A stretch of DNA of 64,000 nucleotides from Streptomyces roseicoloratus (GCF_004117935.1 NZ_SDOY01000113.1:84977-148976); one strand, 5' to 3'; positions 11,037-19,403 are shown, counted from the stretch's first letter. The notes: generated by a model from the letters alone, not told the origin. Translations and numbers: made by a program.

Positions 11037-11218
11037 GTCTCGACCTTCCGTCATCGTCGCCGCCCGCGCACGCGGGGGCACCCGGACGCGGAAGGGCCCC
11101 CGGGGTGCGACCCTCACCCGGACGTCACCGTCGGTGACGGCATGGCTCGCGCTTGTGAGCATGTGCACCCACGATGGAGGGATCGTACGAGGGGGGTCAG
11201 GCCGTACAGGAGGACCGG

Positions 11219-11440
11219 ATGCTGCTCCCCGACCGCAACACGATCGACCGTCTGCTGCGAAGCTACCGCTCGCAGGAACGGCTGGTCCTGGCACGGCCGT
11301 ACGACGTGCCGGCCCGCAGGCGGTTCGAGGACACCGCTTACACGCTGTGCGTCCTCATGGGGGAGCGCACCGCACGCGAAGCCGTCCGCGCCGCCGAGCG
11401 CTACACGGCGGAGCGCCCGCCCGCCACGGCGCAGCGCTAG
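11219..11440 (+). CDS. DUF5133 protein
   Basis: A 73-residue soluble helical protein: MLLPDRNTIDRLLRSYRSQ, followed by FEDTAYTLCVLMGERTAREA. This matches the DUF5133 family, which is common in Streptomyces and has no known function. The start is fixed by AGGAGGA at 11208-11214, four bases before ATG 11219. A longer in-frame start at 11174 has no such site. It is followed by a large inverted repeat (11449-11508) and so is probably transcribed alone. Confidence 0.85.
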   Translation: MLLPDRNTIDRLLRSYRSQERLVLARPYDVPARRRFEDTAYTLCVLMGERTAREAVRAAERYTAERPPATAQR

Positions 11441-11448
11441 TGGACCGT

Positions 11449-11508
11449 GCCCTGGAGGGCGTCCGCGGAGGGCTCCGCCCGGTGCTCTTCCCGGAGGCCC
11501 TCCAGGGC
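11449..11508 (+). terminator. Hairpin after the DUF5133 gene
   Basis: GCCCTGGAGGGC (11449-11460) and GCCCTCCAGGGC (11497-11508) are perfect 12-bp complementary arms with a 36-nt loop that contains further GC pairing. It begins 8 nt after the stop codon. It may be a terminator; the long loop makes this less certain. Confidence 0.55.
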
Positions 11509-11591
11509 GGTTCGACGGGACCGTGCCGGGTAGCCGCCGGTGGTCGGGGCGGACGGCGGCCGGACGTGCCCACGGGCGGGAGGTGGCAGCG

Positions 11592-12008
11592 ATGGACGGC
11601 GCCCAGCTTTCACCCCGCGAGCGGCGGATCCTCGCGGAGATCGAGGCAGGTCTCGGAGCGGACCACGGACTCGCCCGGGCCCTCGGTTCCCCCCGGCGCC
11701 GGCGGCAGCGCCGGCCCGGCGCGCGCCGGCTCGCCGGCCTCGTTACCGCCCTGCTCGGGCTCGTGGCGCTCCTGCTGCTCGTGTCGGCCGTGGCGACCGA
11801 GTCCCCGGCCCTCATCTGGAGCTTCGCCGTCGTCTGGGTCCTGATCCTGGTCTGTCTCCTGCGTCTGCTGGTCCGCTGGTCGCGCCGCCACCTCACCGGA
11901 GACGAACGGCTCCGCCCCGCCGACGACGACCTCGGCCCGACGGGCCCACCGGGCCCACCGGGCCCGACCGGTCCGACGGGCCCCGCCGGTCCGTCCGGCG
12001 CGCCGTAG
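11592..12008 (+). CDS. DUF3040 membrane protein with collagen-like tail
   Basis: A 138-residue protein. LSPRERRILAEIEAGL at 6-21 is the DUF3040 signature. Two membrane helices follow (about 49-68 and 74-92) and then a basic RWSRRHL boundary. Residues 115-138 are a short Gly-x-y run (GPTGPPGPPGPTGPTG and further triplets) that looks collagen-like and is probably cytoplasmic or exposed. DUF3040 proteins are small actinobacterial membrane proteins of unknown role. ATG 11592 is preceded by GGGAGG (11578-11583). Confidence 0.85.
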   Translation: MDGAQLSPRERRILAEIEAGLGADHGLARALGSPRRRRQRRPGARRLAGLVTALLGLVALLLLVSAVATESPALIWSFAVVWVLILVCLLRLLVRWSRRHLTGDERLRPADDDLGPTGPPGPPGPTGPTGPAGPSGAP

Positions 12009-12107
12009 CAGTCGTCCGGCCGGGCGCGGCGGGGCGTCGCGGGCGTCCCGTCCGCCGTGGGACGCCGCTACTGGTGGGCCGTGCCGAGCCCCGGCCGCCC
12101 CTGCCCC

Positions 12108-13556
12108 TCAGTTGCCGCGCGCCCCGAAGCGCCGCCACAGCCACAGCGAGAGCGCCGCGCCGAGGGCCGAGCCCACGAGGGCCAGCGGCAGGCCGGCCGC
12201 GGGGCCGGAGGGCGCCGCCCTCCCGGGTGCGTTCTCCGGGTCGGTCGTGTGCGCACCCGTCCGCGCGATCGGCTTCGTGCCGCCGGTCGAGGCCATCAGC
12301 CGCAGCGCGTCACCCGATTCGGGACCGGCCTGCGCCCGCACCTCCGACGGCCGCGGTTCGTGCCCCCGCGCCCCGCCGTCCGCCTGCTCGCGGGTCCGTA
12401 CCTGCTCCTTCGCCGGTGCCTCGCGCCGCTCCTTCCCCGGCAGCAGCGATCCGACCGGCCGTACCCGGCCCGCGGCGGCGAAGCCCCAGTCGAGCAGCCG
12501 CCTGGTCTCCTCGTACACCGCGAAACCGCCGCCGGACTGTGGGTTCATCACCGACACCACCAGGGTCCGGTCCCCGCGTCTGGCCGCGGAGATGAGCGTG
12601 TTGCCCGCGTTCGTCGTGTAGCCGTTCTTGACGCCGATCAGTCCCGGGTAGCGGGCCACGCCGTTCTCGCCGGTGAGGAGTCGGTTGGTGTTGGCGATGC
12701 CGTACGACCACGAGCCGGCCGGGAAGTCGGCGTACCGCGTCGAGCAGTAGCGGGTGAACTGCGGGTCCTGCAGCCCCGCCCGCCCGAAGACCGCCAGGTC
12801 GTACGCCGACGAGACCTGGCCCGGCGCGTCGTAGCCGTCCGGGGACACCACGCGTGTGTCGCGGGCGCCGAGGGCGCGGGCCTTCTCCTGCATCTTCCGG
12901 GCCATCGACTTCCAGCCGCCGTTCATCGCGGCGAGCACGTGCACGGCGTCGTTGCCCGAGCTGAGGAACACTCCGTTCCACAGATCGGACACCTTGTAGG
13001 TGTAGCCCTCCTTCACGCCCACCAGGCTGCTGCCCTCGCCGATGCCGGTCAGTTCCGCGTCCTCGACCGTGTGGCGCTCGTCGGGGTCGTGGTGCGGCAT
13101 CGCCGTGAGGGCGAACAGCGCCTTCAGGGTGCTGGCGGGCGGCAGCGGTTTGTGGGCGTCGCGCGCGGCGAGGACCTCGCCCGTCGACGCGTCGGCCACC
13201 ACCCAGGAGAGCGCGGAGACCGACGGCAGCGCCGGCGCGCCGCGCAGCGGCTGCACCTGCACCCCTGGGCGGTCGAGCCGCGTCCGGTCCACGAATCGAC
13301 GCGCGGGCGGGGTGGGCTCCGCAGGGCCCGCGGCAGGAAGCGCGGGCGCGGCGGCGTCGACGCGCGGGGCGGAGTGCCCGGCCGGGGCGAGGTGCCCGGC
13401 CGGGACGGGGCGGGCGGCCGAGCCCGGCTGTGCGGCCCGGGCAGCGCGGACGGACGGGGCGGCGGAGGCCGCCGGGGCGACGAGCGGGACCGGCAGGGCG
13501 AGCAGCAGCGCCGCGGCGCCGACGGCGGTATGACGGACAGCTGGCGTGACGATCAT
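12108..13556 (-). CDS. D-alanyl-D-alanine carboxypeptidase (PBP5-type)
   Basis: A 482-residue exported serine peptidase of the S11 family, which trims the terminal D-Ala from peptidoglycan stem peptides. A signal peptide covers about 1-33 (hydrophobic core AVGAAALLLALPVPLVAPAA). A Pro/Ala-rich spacer runs to about 112. The three active-site motifs are S142-T-L-K145, S200-G-N202 and K310-N-G312, the last a KNG variant of the usual KTG. A C-terminal membrane helix (about 455-475, LVGSALGAALSLWLW) followed by RRFGARGN anchors it to the membrane. The region after about 355 is charged and low in complexity. The gene is monocistronic, with 100 nt to the convergent DUF3040 gene. Confidence 0.93.
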   Translation of the reverse strand: MIVTPAVRHTAVGAAALLLALPVPLVAPAASAAPSVRAARAAQPGSAARPVPAGHLAPAGHSAPRVDAAAPALPAAGPAEPTPPARRFVDRTRLDRPGVQVQPLRGAPALPSVSALSWVVADASTGEVLAARDAHKPLPPASTLKALFALTAMPHHDPDERHTVEDAELTGIGEGSSLVGVKEGYTYKVSDLWNGVFLSSGNDAVHVLAAMNGGWKSMARKMQEKARALGARDTRVVSPDGYDAPGQVSSAYDLAVFGRAGLQDPQFTRYCSTRYADFPAGSWSYGIANTNRLLTGENGVARYPGLIGVKNGYTTNAGNTLISAARRGDRTLVVSVMNPQSGGGFAVYEETRRLLDWGFAAAGRVRPVGSLLPGKERREAPAKEQVRTREQADGGARGHEPRPSEVRAQAGPESGDALRLMASTGGTKPIARTGAHTTDPENAPGRAAPSGPAAGLPLALVGSALGAALSLWLWRRFGARGN

Positions 13557-13624
13557 TCAGCCACCCTAGGAACGCGGCTCCCGCACCGCAGATCACAGTG
13601 CGCCGACCGGCGTAGCCGGCGTGT

Positions 13625-13645
13625 CGGACGGCGTCACGCCGTCCG
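13625..13645. promoter_or_regulatory. Palindrome in the carboxypeptidase upstream region
   Basis: A perfect odd-centred 21-bp palindrome (arms CGGACGGCGT and ACGCCGTCCG around a central C) lies about 70 nt before the carboxypeptidase start. It could be an operator or a hairpin; nothing else supports a role. Confidence 0.3.
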
Positions 13646-13716
13646 GCCCCCGGTGCGTCCGTCCGCGCCGGTGAGGGCCCGGCCGGACCGCCGGAGCGAC
13701 GGGGCCTCCTCGTGAC

Positions 13717-13900
13717 GTGGTCTCACTCCCGCATCGCAGCAGGCCCGTTGCCCTCGCCGACGCCGCACCGGCCACGCCCGAACACCAGATCGTCTGCGGC
13801 GGCGCCGTCCTCGCTCACCGTCTCGCGACCGAGCTCCACGAGATGTACGGCGAGCGCGTCCGGGTTCACCCTGCTCGTCCCCGGGGCGGCACGCCCGCCC
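13717..13900 (+). pseudogene. Relic of a TrkA-N/RCK-type NAD-binding protein, frameshifted
   Basis: From 13777 the frame reads EHQIVCGGAVLAHRLATELH then EMYGERV. This is the first beta-alpha-beta unit of actinobacterial TrkA-N proteins (IVCG in place of the usual IVCGDD, then an AHRLAxEL helix and YGExV). At 13860 the frame breaks: the expected next strand TLLVP is found in another frame at 13868-13882. The seven extra bases CGGGTTC at 13861-13867 would explain the shift. Nothing of the remaining protein (usually several hundred residues) follows. I read it as a decayed gene remnant. The alternative, chance similarity in GC-rich DNA, is less likely because the two frames join in the correct order. 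Confidence 0.5.
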
Positions 13901-13991
13901 CGCCTCTGCCGGCCGGAGCGGGGTGGCCGTACCGGGCCGCCGTCCCGGGCCGAGTGCGTGCCTCAGCGCCGGGCCCGGGCGGACGGCCGTC

Positions 13992-14237
13992 TCACCGGGC
14001 CCTGCCCCGTTCTGCGGCGGGGGAGGCCCGGAGCGCCGCCACCAGGCGCAACAGATGCGCCTCGTTGCCGGAGAGCCCCGCCTCCCGCAGGGCTGCGTCC
14101 GCCTCCGCCATCGGATGCGTCAGCATCGCCGCGGCGTACGGCTCGAGACGCGGGTCGGAGAGCACGGCCTGGGTGGATTCGAGCAGCCGGAGATAGGCCT
14201 GGGCTGCGGCGCGCTCGCGGCCGGTGACGGTCGTCAT
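13992..14237 (-). CDS. Small helical hypothetical protein
   Basis: An 81-residue protein, predicted to be all-helical: ERAAAQAYLRLLESTQAVLS, then YAAAMLTHPMAEADAALREAGLS and EAHLLRLVAALRASP. I do not recognise a family. The start is ATG 14237, preceded by AGGGAGCC on the coding strand. The frame continues upstream to 14327 but that part is Arg/Pro-rich and looks non-coding. It lies downstream of the NUDIX gene on the same strand, 139 nt apart. Confidence 0.6.
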   Translation of the reverse strand: MTTVTGRERAAAQAYLRLLESTQAVLSDPRLEPYAAAMLTHPMAEADAALREAGLSGNEAHLLRLVAALRASPAAERGRAR

Positions 14238-14376
14238 GTCGGGCTCCCTCTCGACGGTCTGAGGCTGTCTCGTCCTACCCTCTCGCACGGGTCTGACAGT
14301 GGGCCCGAACCCGGCCCGCCGGGGCATGTCGGACGCGCCCCCGGACCCGTTCCACCCGTGCGTCCGTCGCCCGCCG

Positions 14377-14847
14377 TCAGCTGTCCAGATGCGCGGCCAG
14401 CCTTTCCAGGAACACCCGCTGCCCCGCGACCAGGAGCGGCTCCGCCTGCCCCGGGCCGAACCAGCCGACGCGGTCGATCTCCGGGAACTCCCGCCACACG
14501 CCCGAACCCCGCGGCCACTCCATGGTGAACGTCCCCGGCACCACCAGCTCCGGGTCCAGATCGCCCTCCAGCGCCCACACGGTGACGAGCTTTCCGTTCT
14601 TCTGCCGGTTCTCGCCGAGCGCGATCCACTCGCCGTCGGGGGCGGCCAGCCCCAGTTCCTCCTCGAACTCCCGGCGCGCGGCAGCCCGCGGCTCCTCTTC
14701 GGGCTCGTACTCGCCCTTGGGGATCGACCACGCGGCCTCGTGGCGCGCGGCCCAGAGAGGGCCGCCCATATGGCCGATGAGCACCTCCACGGTGCCGTCA
14801 GGCGACCGTCGGAAGAGAAGGAGACCGGCGCTGCGCTTCCCGTGCAT
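14377..14847 (-). CDS. NUDIX hydrolase
   Basis: A 156-residue NUDIX protein of the bis(5'-nucleosyl)-tetraphosphatase-like group. The Nudix box is complete (G-x5-E-x7-REFEEELGL), starting at the GEYEPEEEP glycine near residue 45. The N-terminus RSAGLLLFRRSPDGTVEVLI and the segment WSIPKGEYEP are typical, and FPEIDRVGWFGPGQA closes the domain. Such enzymes cleave nucleoside diphosphates linked to another group; the substrate here is unknown. I start at ATG 14847 (MHGKRSAG); a longer in-frame start at 14883 adds 12 residues with no support. Upstream lies the terminator of the glycerol oxidoreductase operon, so this gene is likely a separate unit. Confidence 0.92.
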   Translation of the reverse strand: MHGKRSAGLLLFRRSPDGTVEVLIGHMGGPLWAARHEAAWSIPKGEYEPEEEPRAAARREFEEELGLAAPDGEWIALGENRQKNGKLVTVWALEGDLDPELVVPGTFTMEWPRGSGVWREFPEIDRVGWFGPGQAEPLLVAGQRVFLERLAAHLDS

Positions 14848-14890
14848 ACGGCTCAGTGTGACGGACCCGTCGCCCGCGCACACCCCCGCG

Positions 14891-14918
14891 TCGCCCCCGC
14901 ACGCGCGTGCGGGGGCGA
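14891..14918 (-). terminator. Terminator of the glpK/GlpA/GlpB-like operon
   Basis: A perfect 28-nt palindrome (14891-14918, arms of 14 meeting at the centre, GC-rich with TCGCCCCCGC outer parts) lies 26 nt past the last stop codon of the three-gene operon and before the NUDIX start. The hairpin would have a small loop of about 4 nt. Confidence 0.75.
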
Positions 14919-14943
14919 GGTCGGGCGACCACCCGGCCGGCGG

Positions 14944-16215
14944 TCAGACCGGGACCGTCCCGTCCTCCGCGGCCAGCCGCAACGTCACCGCGCCGCCCGT
15001 CGGGTCCGCGTCCACCGCCCAATGCGCCGGGTGCCGCAGCGAGCGGTGCGGTTCGAGCAGCGCCGGGACGCGGCACTCGTACAGGAGCCGGTCGCCCTGG
15101 CGGACGGTCAGGAGCGGGGCCGGGAGCCGTTCGGCGGGGCGCAGCAGCACCGTGGGCGCGGGCCCGGCGGCCGGACCGACGGGGAGGCGGCCGGGGGACA
15201 GATGACGCAGAGCGCCCTCGGCGCGCAGGGGGACGCCGGGGCCGGGCCAGGGCGCGCCCGCCAGGTGTGCGTGGACGGCGTCCGCCACCGTCCGGCCCTC
15301 GGCCGCCGCGACCACCGCGGGCTCGACGCCCCGCAGCAGGTTGCCCGCCGCGAACACGCCCGGCACCGAGGTGCGCAGCCCCGGATCGACGGACGGGCCG
15401 CGGGTGCCCGGGTCCAGCGGCACGCCGCCGGAGCGGGCCAGCTCGTGGTCCGGCAGCCAGTCGCCGGTGAACACCAGCGTGTCGCAGCGCAGCAGACCCG
15501 TGCGACCGTCCGCGCCGCGCACCACGACGCCCGACAGCCGCCCCCGGCCCACGAGTTCGACGACCGTCGCCCCGCGCAGCACGGGTCCGCCGCCGAGCCG
15601 CGGCCCGTACGGCCGGTCGGCGACGGTCGCGACCACCGTGACCCCGGCCCCGCGCAGTGTTCGGGCCGCGTGCCGGGCGACCGGGTCGGAGCCGACGACG
15701 ACCGCACGCCGTCCGATCCGCCCACCGCGCAGCCCGAACAGCTCGACGGACTGCTGGAGTTCACCGGTGCTCAGCACCCCTGCGGGCCGCGTGCCCGGCA
15801 CCAGGCGGGCACTGCGCGGCCGTTCCCGCGCACCGGTCGCGAGCACCACCGCGCGGGCGGTGATCCGCTCGGGCCCGGTCGGCGCCGTCACCTCCACGGT
15901 GAGCGGCCCCGCCCAGCCCGTCGCGCCCGCCCCGGTCCGTACCGCCGCTCCGGCCCGGACCGCCGCGCGCACCGCACGGCGGGCGAACACCGGGCCGGTG
16001 AAGCCGCCGAATCCGCCGCGCCCGCAGTGCCGCGGCACCCCGCCCGCCGCCCGGTCCCGTTCCAGCACCTCGACCCGGCCCGCTCCGGCCACCGCGAGCC
16101 GCGCGGCGGCGGCGAGCCCGGCCGGTCCGCCGCCGACCACCAGCACGTCGACCGCACGCTCCAGGCGACCGCCGGACGGGTCGGCGCCTCCGGGAACCCC
16201 GGGACCGTCGCTCAT
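14944..16215 (-). CDS. NAD(P)/FAD-dependent oxidoreductase, GlpB/opine-oxidase-subunit-like
   Basis: A 423-residue two-dinucleotide-binding flavoprotein. The FAD motif VLVVGGGPAGLAAAARLAVA is at about 25-44, the second Rossmann motif RRAVVVGSDPVARHAARTL is near 170-190, and the closing FAD motif VPGVFAAGNLLRGVEPAVVA is in the last third. This architecture is that of the small electron-transfer partner found beside GlpA-like dehydrogenases. Its ATG overlaps the stop of the upstream GlpA-like gene by 4 nt (ATGA at 16212-16215), so the two are translationally coupled. I infer that it takes electrons from the partner and passes them to NAD(P) or a quinone-linked acceptor. The exact reaction is not established by sequence alone. 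Confidence 0.85.
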   Translation of the reverse strand: MSDGPGVPGGADPSGGRLERAVDVLVVGGGPAGLAAAARLAVAGAGRVEVLERDRAAGGVPRHCGRGGFGGFTGPVFARRAVRAAVRAGAAVRTGAGATGWAGPLTVEVTAPTGPERITARAVVLATGARERPRSARLVPGTRPAGVLSTGELQQSVELFGLRGGRIGRRAVVVGSDPVARHAARTLRGAGVTVVATVADRPYGPRLGGGPVLRGATVVELVGRGRLSGVVVRGADGRTGLLRCDTLVFTGDWLPDHELARSGGVPLDPGTRGPSVDPGLRTSVPGVFAAGNLLRGVEPAVVAAAEGRTVADAVHAHLAGAPWPGPGVPLRAEGALRHLSPGRLPVGPAAGPAPTVLLRPAERLPAPLLTVRQGDRLLYECRVPALLEPHRSLRHPAHWAVDADPTGGAVTLRLAAEDGTVPV

Positions 16216-17633
16216 CGCACGCCCTCCTCGAACAGCGAACGGACGGCCGCCCCGCAGGAGAAGCCCTGACAGCGCCCCGCCCTGGCCCGGGTCCTGCGGC
16301 GCAGCCCGTCCAGCGACGCGGGCGGCACGGTGGAGGCGAGCGCGTCACGGATCTCGCCCAGGGTCACCCGCTCGCAGTGGCAGACGATCGTGCCGTACGC
16401 GGGGTCGCGGGCGATGAGGCCGGCGTCGCGGTACGGGCGGGGGAAGGCCTCGCCGAGGTTCGGCATGCGCACCGGCGCCAACGGCCGTTCGGGGCCGAGC
16501 TCCAGGCCCGCGCCGGCGAGCAGCTCCACCGTGTGCCGGCCGAGCGCCAGGGAGGCGGTGAGGCCGGTGGAGCGGATGCCGCCGACGGTGACGTACCGCA
16601 GTTCGGGGTGGGCGGCGACGCGGTAGTCCTCGGCCCCGGTCGCGGCCCGCAGCCCCGCGTAGACGGCGGTGACCTCCTCGTCGAGGAGCCCGGGCAGGAT
16701 CCGGCGGCCCTGGGCCCGCAGCGCCGCGAGCCCTTCGGCGGTCGAGCCGGTCGCGGCCTTGTCCGTGAGGTCCTCGGCGGTCGGCCCGAGCATCACGTTG
16801 CCGTACACGGTCGGCGCGATCAGCACGCCCTTGCCGAGCGCGCCGGGCACCGGCAGCAGGATGTGCCGGACCAGCTCGCGGGCGAACTTGTCGAAGACGA
16901 CGAGCTGACCGCGGCGCGGGGTGACCGTGAAGTCCTTCCGCCCGAGCAGCGCGTCGAAGGCGTCCGCGTACAGCCCGCAGGCGTTGACCAGGAAGCGGGT
17001 GCGCAGCACGCCGCGCCGTGTGACGAGCCGGTGCGGCTCCGCGGCGCCGCCGGGCCGCACCTCCTCCACCGGGCAGTCCAGATGGAGGTCGACGCCGGAG
17101 CGCACGGCCTGGGTGGCGTACGCGAGCGGCGTGGTCCAGGGGCAGACGATCGCCTCGTCGGGCACCTCCAGGGCGCCGAGCGCTCCGGGGCCGAGACACG
17201 GCTCGCGGGCGTAGAGCTCGGCGGCGGAGAGCGGGCGGGTGCGGTGGTAGCCGTTGCGCCGGGCCTTGTCGGCGAGCCGGGGCAGGGCGGCCAGCTGCTC
17301 CTCGTCCCAGGCGACCAGCAGGGCGCCCACGCGCTCGACCGGAATGCCGGTCTCCTCGGCGTACGCGGCGAGCAGCCGCCCGCCCTCGCGGACCATCCGG
17401 GACTCCAGGGTGCCGGGGACGGCGTCGAAACCCGTGTGCAGGATCGCGGTGTTGGCCTTGGAGCTGCCCTCGCCGATGTCGCCGGAGGCCTCGACGAGCG
17501 CGACCCGCAACGGGTGGCGCGCCAGTTCGCGGGCGATCGCGCAGCCCACCACCCCCGCGCCGACCACGACGACGTCGTACGCCCCGCCGGGCGCCGGGGT
17601 GTCCGGCGGGACGCCGCGGCGGGTGACGCTCAC
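16212..17633 (-). CDS. GlpA-like FAD oxidoreductase with C-terminal Bfd-type [2Fe-2S] domain
   Basis: A 473-residue protein. The FAD-binding DAO fold starts YDVVVVGAGVVGCAIARELA (19-38), with EGSSKANTAILHTGFDA for the substrate/flavin region and VGGIRSTGLTASLALGR closing it. The C-terminal domain has C418-H-C420 and C455-x4-C460 (GRCQGFSC), the spacing of Bfd-like [2Fe-2S] domains. The combination is that of glycerol-3-phosphate or related 2-hydroxyacid dehydrogenases of the GlpA group. Start GTG 17633 overlaps the glpK stop by 4 nt (GTGA), so translation is coupled. Position after glycerol kinase supports glycerol-3-phosphate as substrate; this is inference. A very long open frame continues upstream through glpK but is a shadow. 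Confidence 0.88.
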   Translation of the reverse strand: MSVTRRGVPPDTPAPGGAYDVVVVGAGVVGCAIARELARHPLRVALVEASGDIGEGSSKANTAILHTGFDAVPGTLESRMVREGGRLLAAYAEETGIPVERVGALLVAWDEEQLAALPRLADKARRNGYHRTRPLSAAELYAREPCLGPGALGALEVPDEAIVCPWTTPLAYATQAVRSGVDLHLDCPVEEVRPGGAAEPHRLVTRRGVLRTRFLVNACGLYADAFDALLGRKDFTVTPRRGQLVVFDKFARELVRHILLPVPGALGKGVLIAPTVYGNVMLGPTAEDLTDKAATGSTAEGLAALRAQGRRILPGLLDEEVTAVYAGLRAATGAEDYRVAAHPELRYVTVGGIRSTGLTASLALGRHTVELLAGAGLELGPERPLAPVRMPNLGEAFPRPYRDAGLIARDPAYGTIVCHCERVTLGEIRDALASTVPPASLDGLRRRTRARAGRCQGFSCGAAVRSLFEEGVR

Positions 17634-19075
17634 GGGGCGCCGTCGCCGGCGGCGAGGAGGGCCGCCACGGCCGTACGGAAGCGGCCGAGCCGCTCCGCCG
17701 CCTCGTCGGCGGTGATGCGCGGCTCGTACACGGCCGACGGCTTCCACTCCGGCACGGCCTCGCGGACGGCCAGGCCGGGCGTGTGTCCGAGCCGGGCGAC
17801 GGCGGCGACGCCGAGTGCGGTGGCGTCGGGCAGCGCGGAGACCTCGACCGGGCGCTGGAGGAGGTCGGCCTGGGTCTGCATGAGCAGCGCGGAACGGGTC
17901 AGTCCGCCGTCGACCCGCAGGGTGGTCAGCGGTGTCCCCAGGTCCGCTGCGGCGGCTGCGGCGAGTTCGGCGACCTGGGCGGCGATGCCCTCGCACAGCG
18001 CGCGGACCAGTTGGCCGGGACCGGTGTCGAGGCCGAGCCCGGTGACCGCGCCGCGCACGTCGCCGCGCCACCAGGGCGCCGCGAGTCCGGCGAGGGCCGG
18101 GACGAAGGTGACGCCGCCGGCGTCCGGGACGGCGCCGCCGACCGGATCGAGTTCCCCGGGTCCGGCGATCACGCCGAGGTCGGTGAGCCAGCGCACGGCG
18201 GACGCGGCCGTGTACACCTGCCCGTCGAGGCAGTAGCTGCTGCGCCCGCCGAGCCGCCAGGCGACACAGGCGACGAGTCCGGAGTCGCCCCGGCGCGGCG
18301 CGGGCCCGGTCTGGGCGAGGAGGAAGGCGCCGGTGCCGTAGGTGCACTTGGCGGCGCCGGGCGCGGTGACGTCCTGGGCGAGGAGCGCGGCCTGCTGGTC
18401 GACGAGGAGTCCGGTGAGCGGCAGCGGCGGGCCGAAGGCGGTGGTGGTGCCGACCGGTGTGTCGCAGTCCACCACCCGTGGCAGCGGCTCGCCGCCGAGG
18501 CCGTAGGCGTCGAGCGCGGCATCGGACCAGGCGACGGCGTCGAGGTCGAGCAGTCCGGTGCGGCCGGCGGTGGCGGCGTCGGTGACGAAGGCACGCGTGA
18601 GCCGGTGCACGAGCCAGGCGTCGCTGGTGGTGACCACGCCCGCGCCGGTGAGGTGGCGGCGGATCCAAGCCATCTTCGGGGCGGCGAAGTAGGGATCGAG
18701 CGGCAATCCGGTGATCCGTGTCAACTCCTGGGCACGGGGGGCGAGTTCGGAGCAGATCGCGGCGGCTCTGCGATCCTGCCAGACGAGGGCGTCGGTGAGC
18801 GGCTCGCCGGTCGCGGGATCCCAGGCGAGCACGGTCTCGCCCTGGTTGGCCAGACCGACGGCGACGACCGGTTCCCCGGCCTCGGCGAGCGCGGCGCGAC
18901 CCGCCGTGACGACGGAGTCGTACAGCTCACGGGGGTCGACCTCGACGAGGCCGCCGGGCAGGGCGCGCGGGCGGACCGGGGCGAAACCGGTGCCGAGCAC
19001 TCCGCGTTCGGGGCAGACGACGAGGGCCTTGGTGCCCGATGTGCCCTGGTCGACGGCGAGTACCGGGCCCGTCAT
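17630..19075 (-). CDS. glpK: FGGY-family kinase, probable glycerol kinase
   Basis: A 481-residue sugar kinase of the FGGY family. The N-terminal phosphate-binding loop is LAVDQGTSGTKALVVC (5-20). LANQGETVLAWDPATGEPL and DALVWQDRRAAAICSEL match the glycerol kinase type. TYGTGAFLLAQTG and the second-domain motif LRVDGGLTRSALLMQTQADL (about residue 400) are also typical. It phosphorylates glycerol to glycerol-3-phosphate using ATP. The protein is a little shorter than E. coli GlpK (about 500). It is the first gene of an operon with two flavoprotein genes, which would oxidise the product. No glycerol facilitator or GylR-type regulator is next to it. A small inverted repeat (19122-19139) lies upstream. 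Confidence 0.88.
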   Translation of the reverse strand: MTGPVLAVDQGTSGTKALVVCPERGVLGTGFAPVRPRALPGGLVEVDPRELYDSVVTAGRAALAEAGEPVVAVGLANQGETVLAWDPATGEPLTDALVWQDRRAAAICSELAPRAQELTRITGLPLDPYFAAPKMAWIRRHLTGAGVVTTSDAWLVHRLTRAFVTDAATAGRTGLLDLDAVAWSDAALDAYGLGGEPLPRVVDCDTPVGTTTAFGPPLPLTGLLVDQQAALLAQDVTAPGAAKCTYGTGAFLLAQTGPAPRRGDSGLVACVAWRLGGRSSYCLDGQVYTAASAVRWLTDLGVIAGPGELDPVGGAVPDAGGVTFVPALAGLAAPWWRGDVRGAVTGLGLDTGPGQLVRALCEGIAAQVAELAAAAAADLGTPLTTLRVDGGLTRSALLMQTQADLLQRPVEVSALPDATALGVAAVARLGHTPGLAVREAVPEWKPSAVYEPRITADEAAERLGRFRTAVAALLAAGDGAP

Positions 19076-19121
19076 GTGTGCGACTCCCTGCCGTTCATGG
19101 GTTCCTGGTGGTCCTTGATCG

Positions 19122-19139
19122 CGTTCCTGGCGTGGAACG
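19122..19139 (-). promoter_or_regulatory. Inverted repeat upstream of glpK
   Basis: CGTTCC (19122-19127) and GGAACG (19134-19139) are perfect 6-bp arms with 6 nt between, 47 nt before the glpK start. It may be an operator; the regulator is unknown. Confidence 0.35.
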
Positions 19140-19373
19140 GGTCAGCCTGATGCAGCGGGGGCGTCACGTCAAGGCGCCGGAGGCGAGGCCGTCAGGTCCG
19201 AACCCACTGATGACGTGATGTCAAATTCGGTCGTTGGCCGGATAGTTGCGGTCACAGAGAAAAGTGGATCGATCACATCCGGCAACCTCTATAGTGATCG
19301 CCGATCAACGGCCGGGACAGCCGGGACACCCCAGGGGACTGACCACCCCCTCCGCCCACCGCACCGAGGAATC

Positions 19374-19403
19374 ATGTCGCCCACTTCCCGCCCCGCCACC
19401 TGA
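19374..19403 (+). CDS. Nine-codon leader ORF coupled to the next gene
   Basis: ATG 19374 has a good ribosome binding site (GAGGA just upstream) and encodes MSPTSRPAT. Its TGA shares bases with the ATG of the following gene (TGATG, 19401-19405), which itself has no ribosome binding site. Translation of the large gene therefore probably depends on this leader. A TATAGT box at 19291-19296 could be the -10 element. The leader shows no run of a rare codon that would suggest attenuation. Confidence 0.5.
   Translation: MSPTSRPAT

Noticed and set aside
16212..18668. 818-residue version of the GlpA-like protein
   Set aside because: The upstream 345 residues are an out-of-frame copy of glpK; GTG 17633 with a GTGA overlap is the real start.
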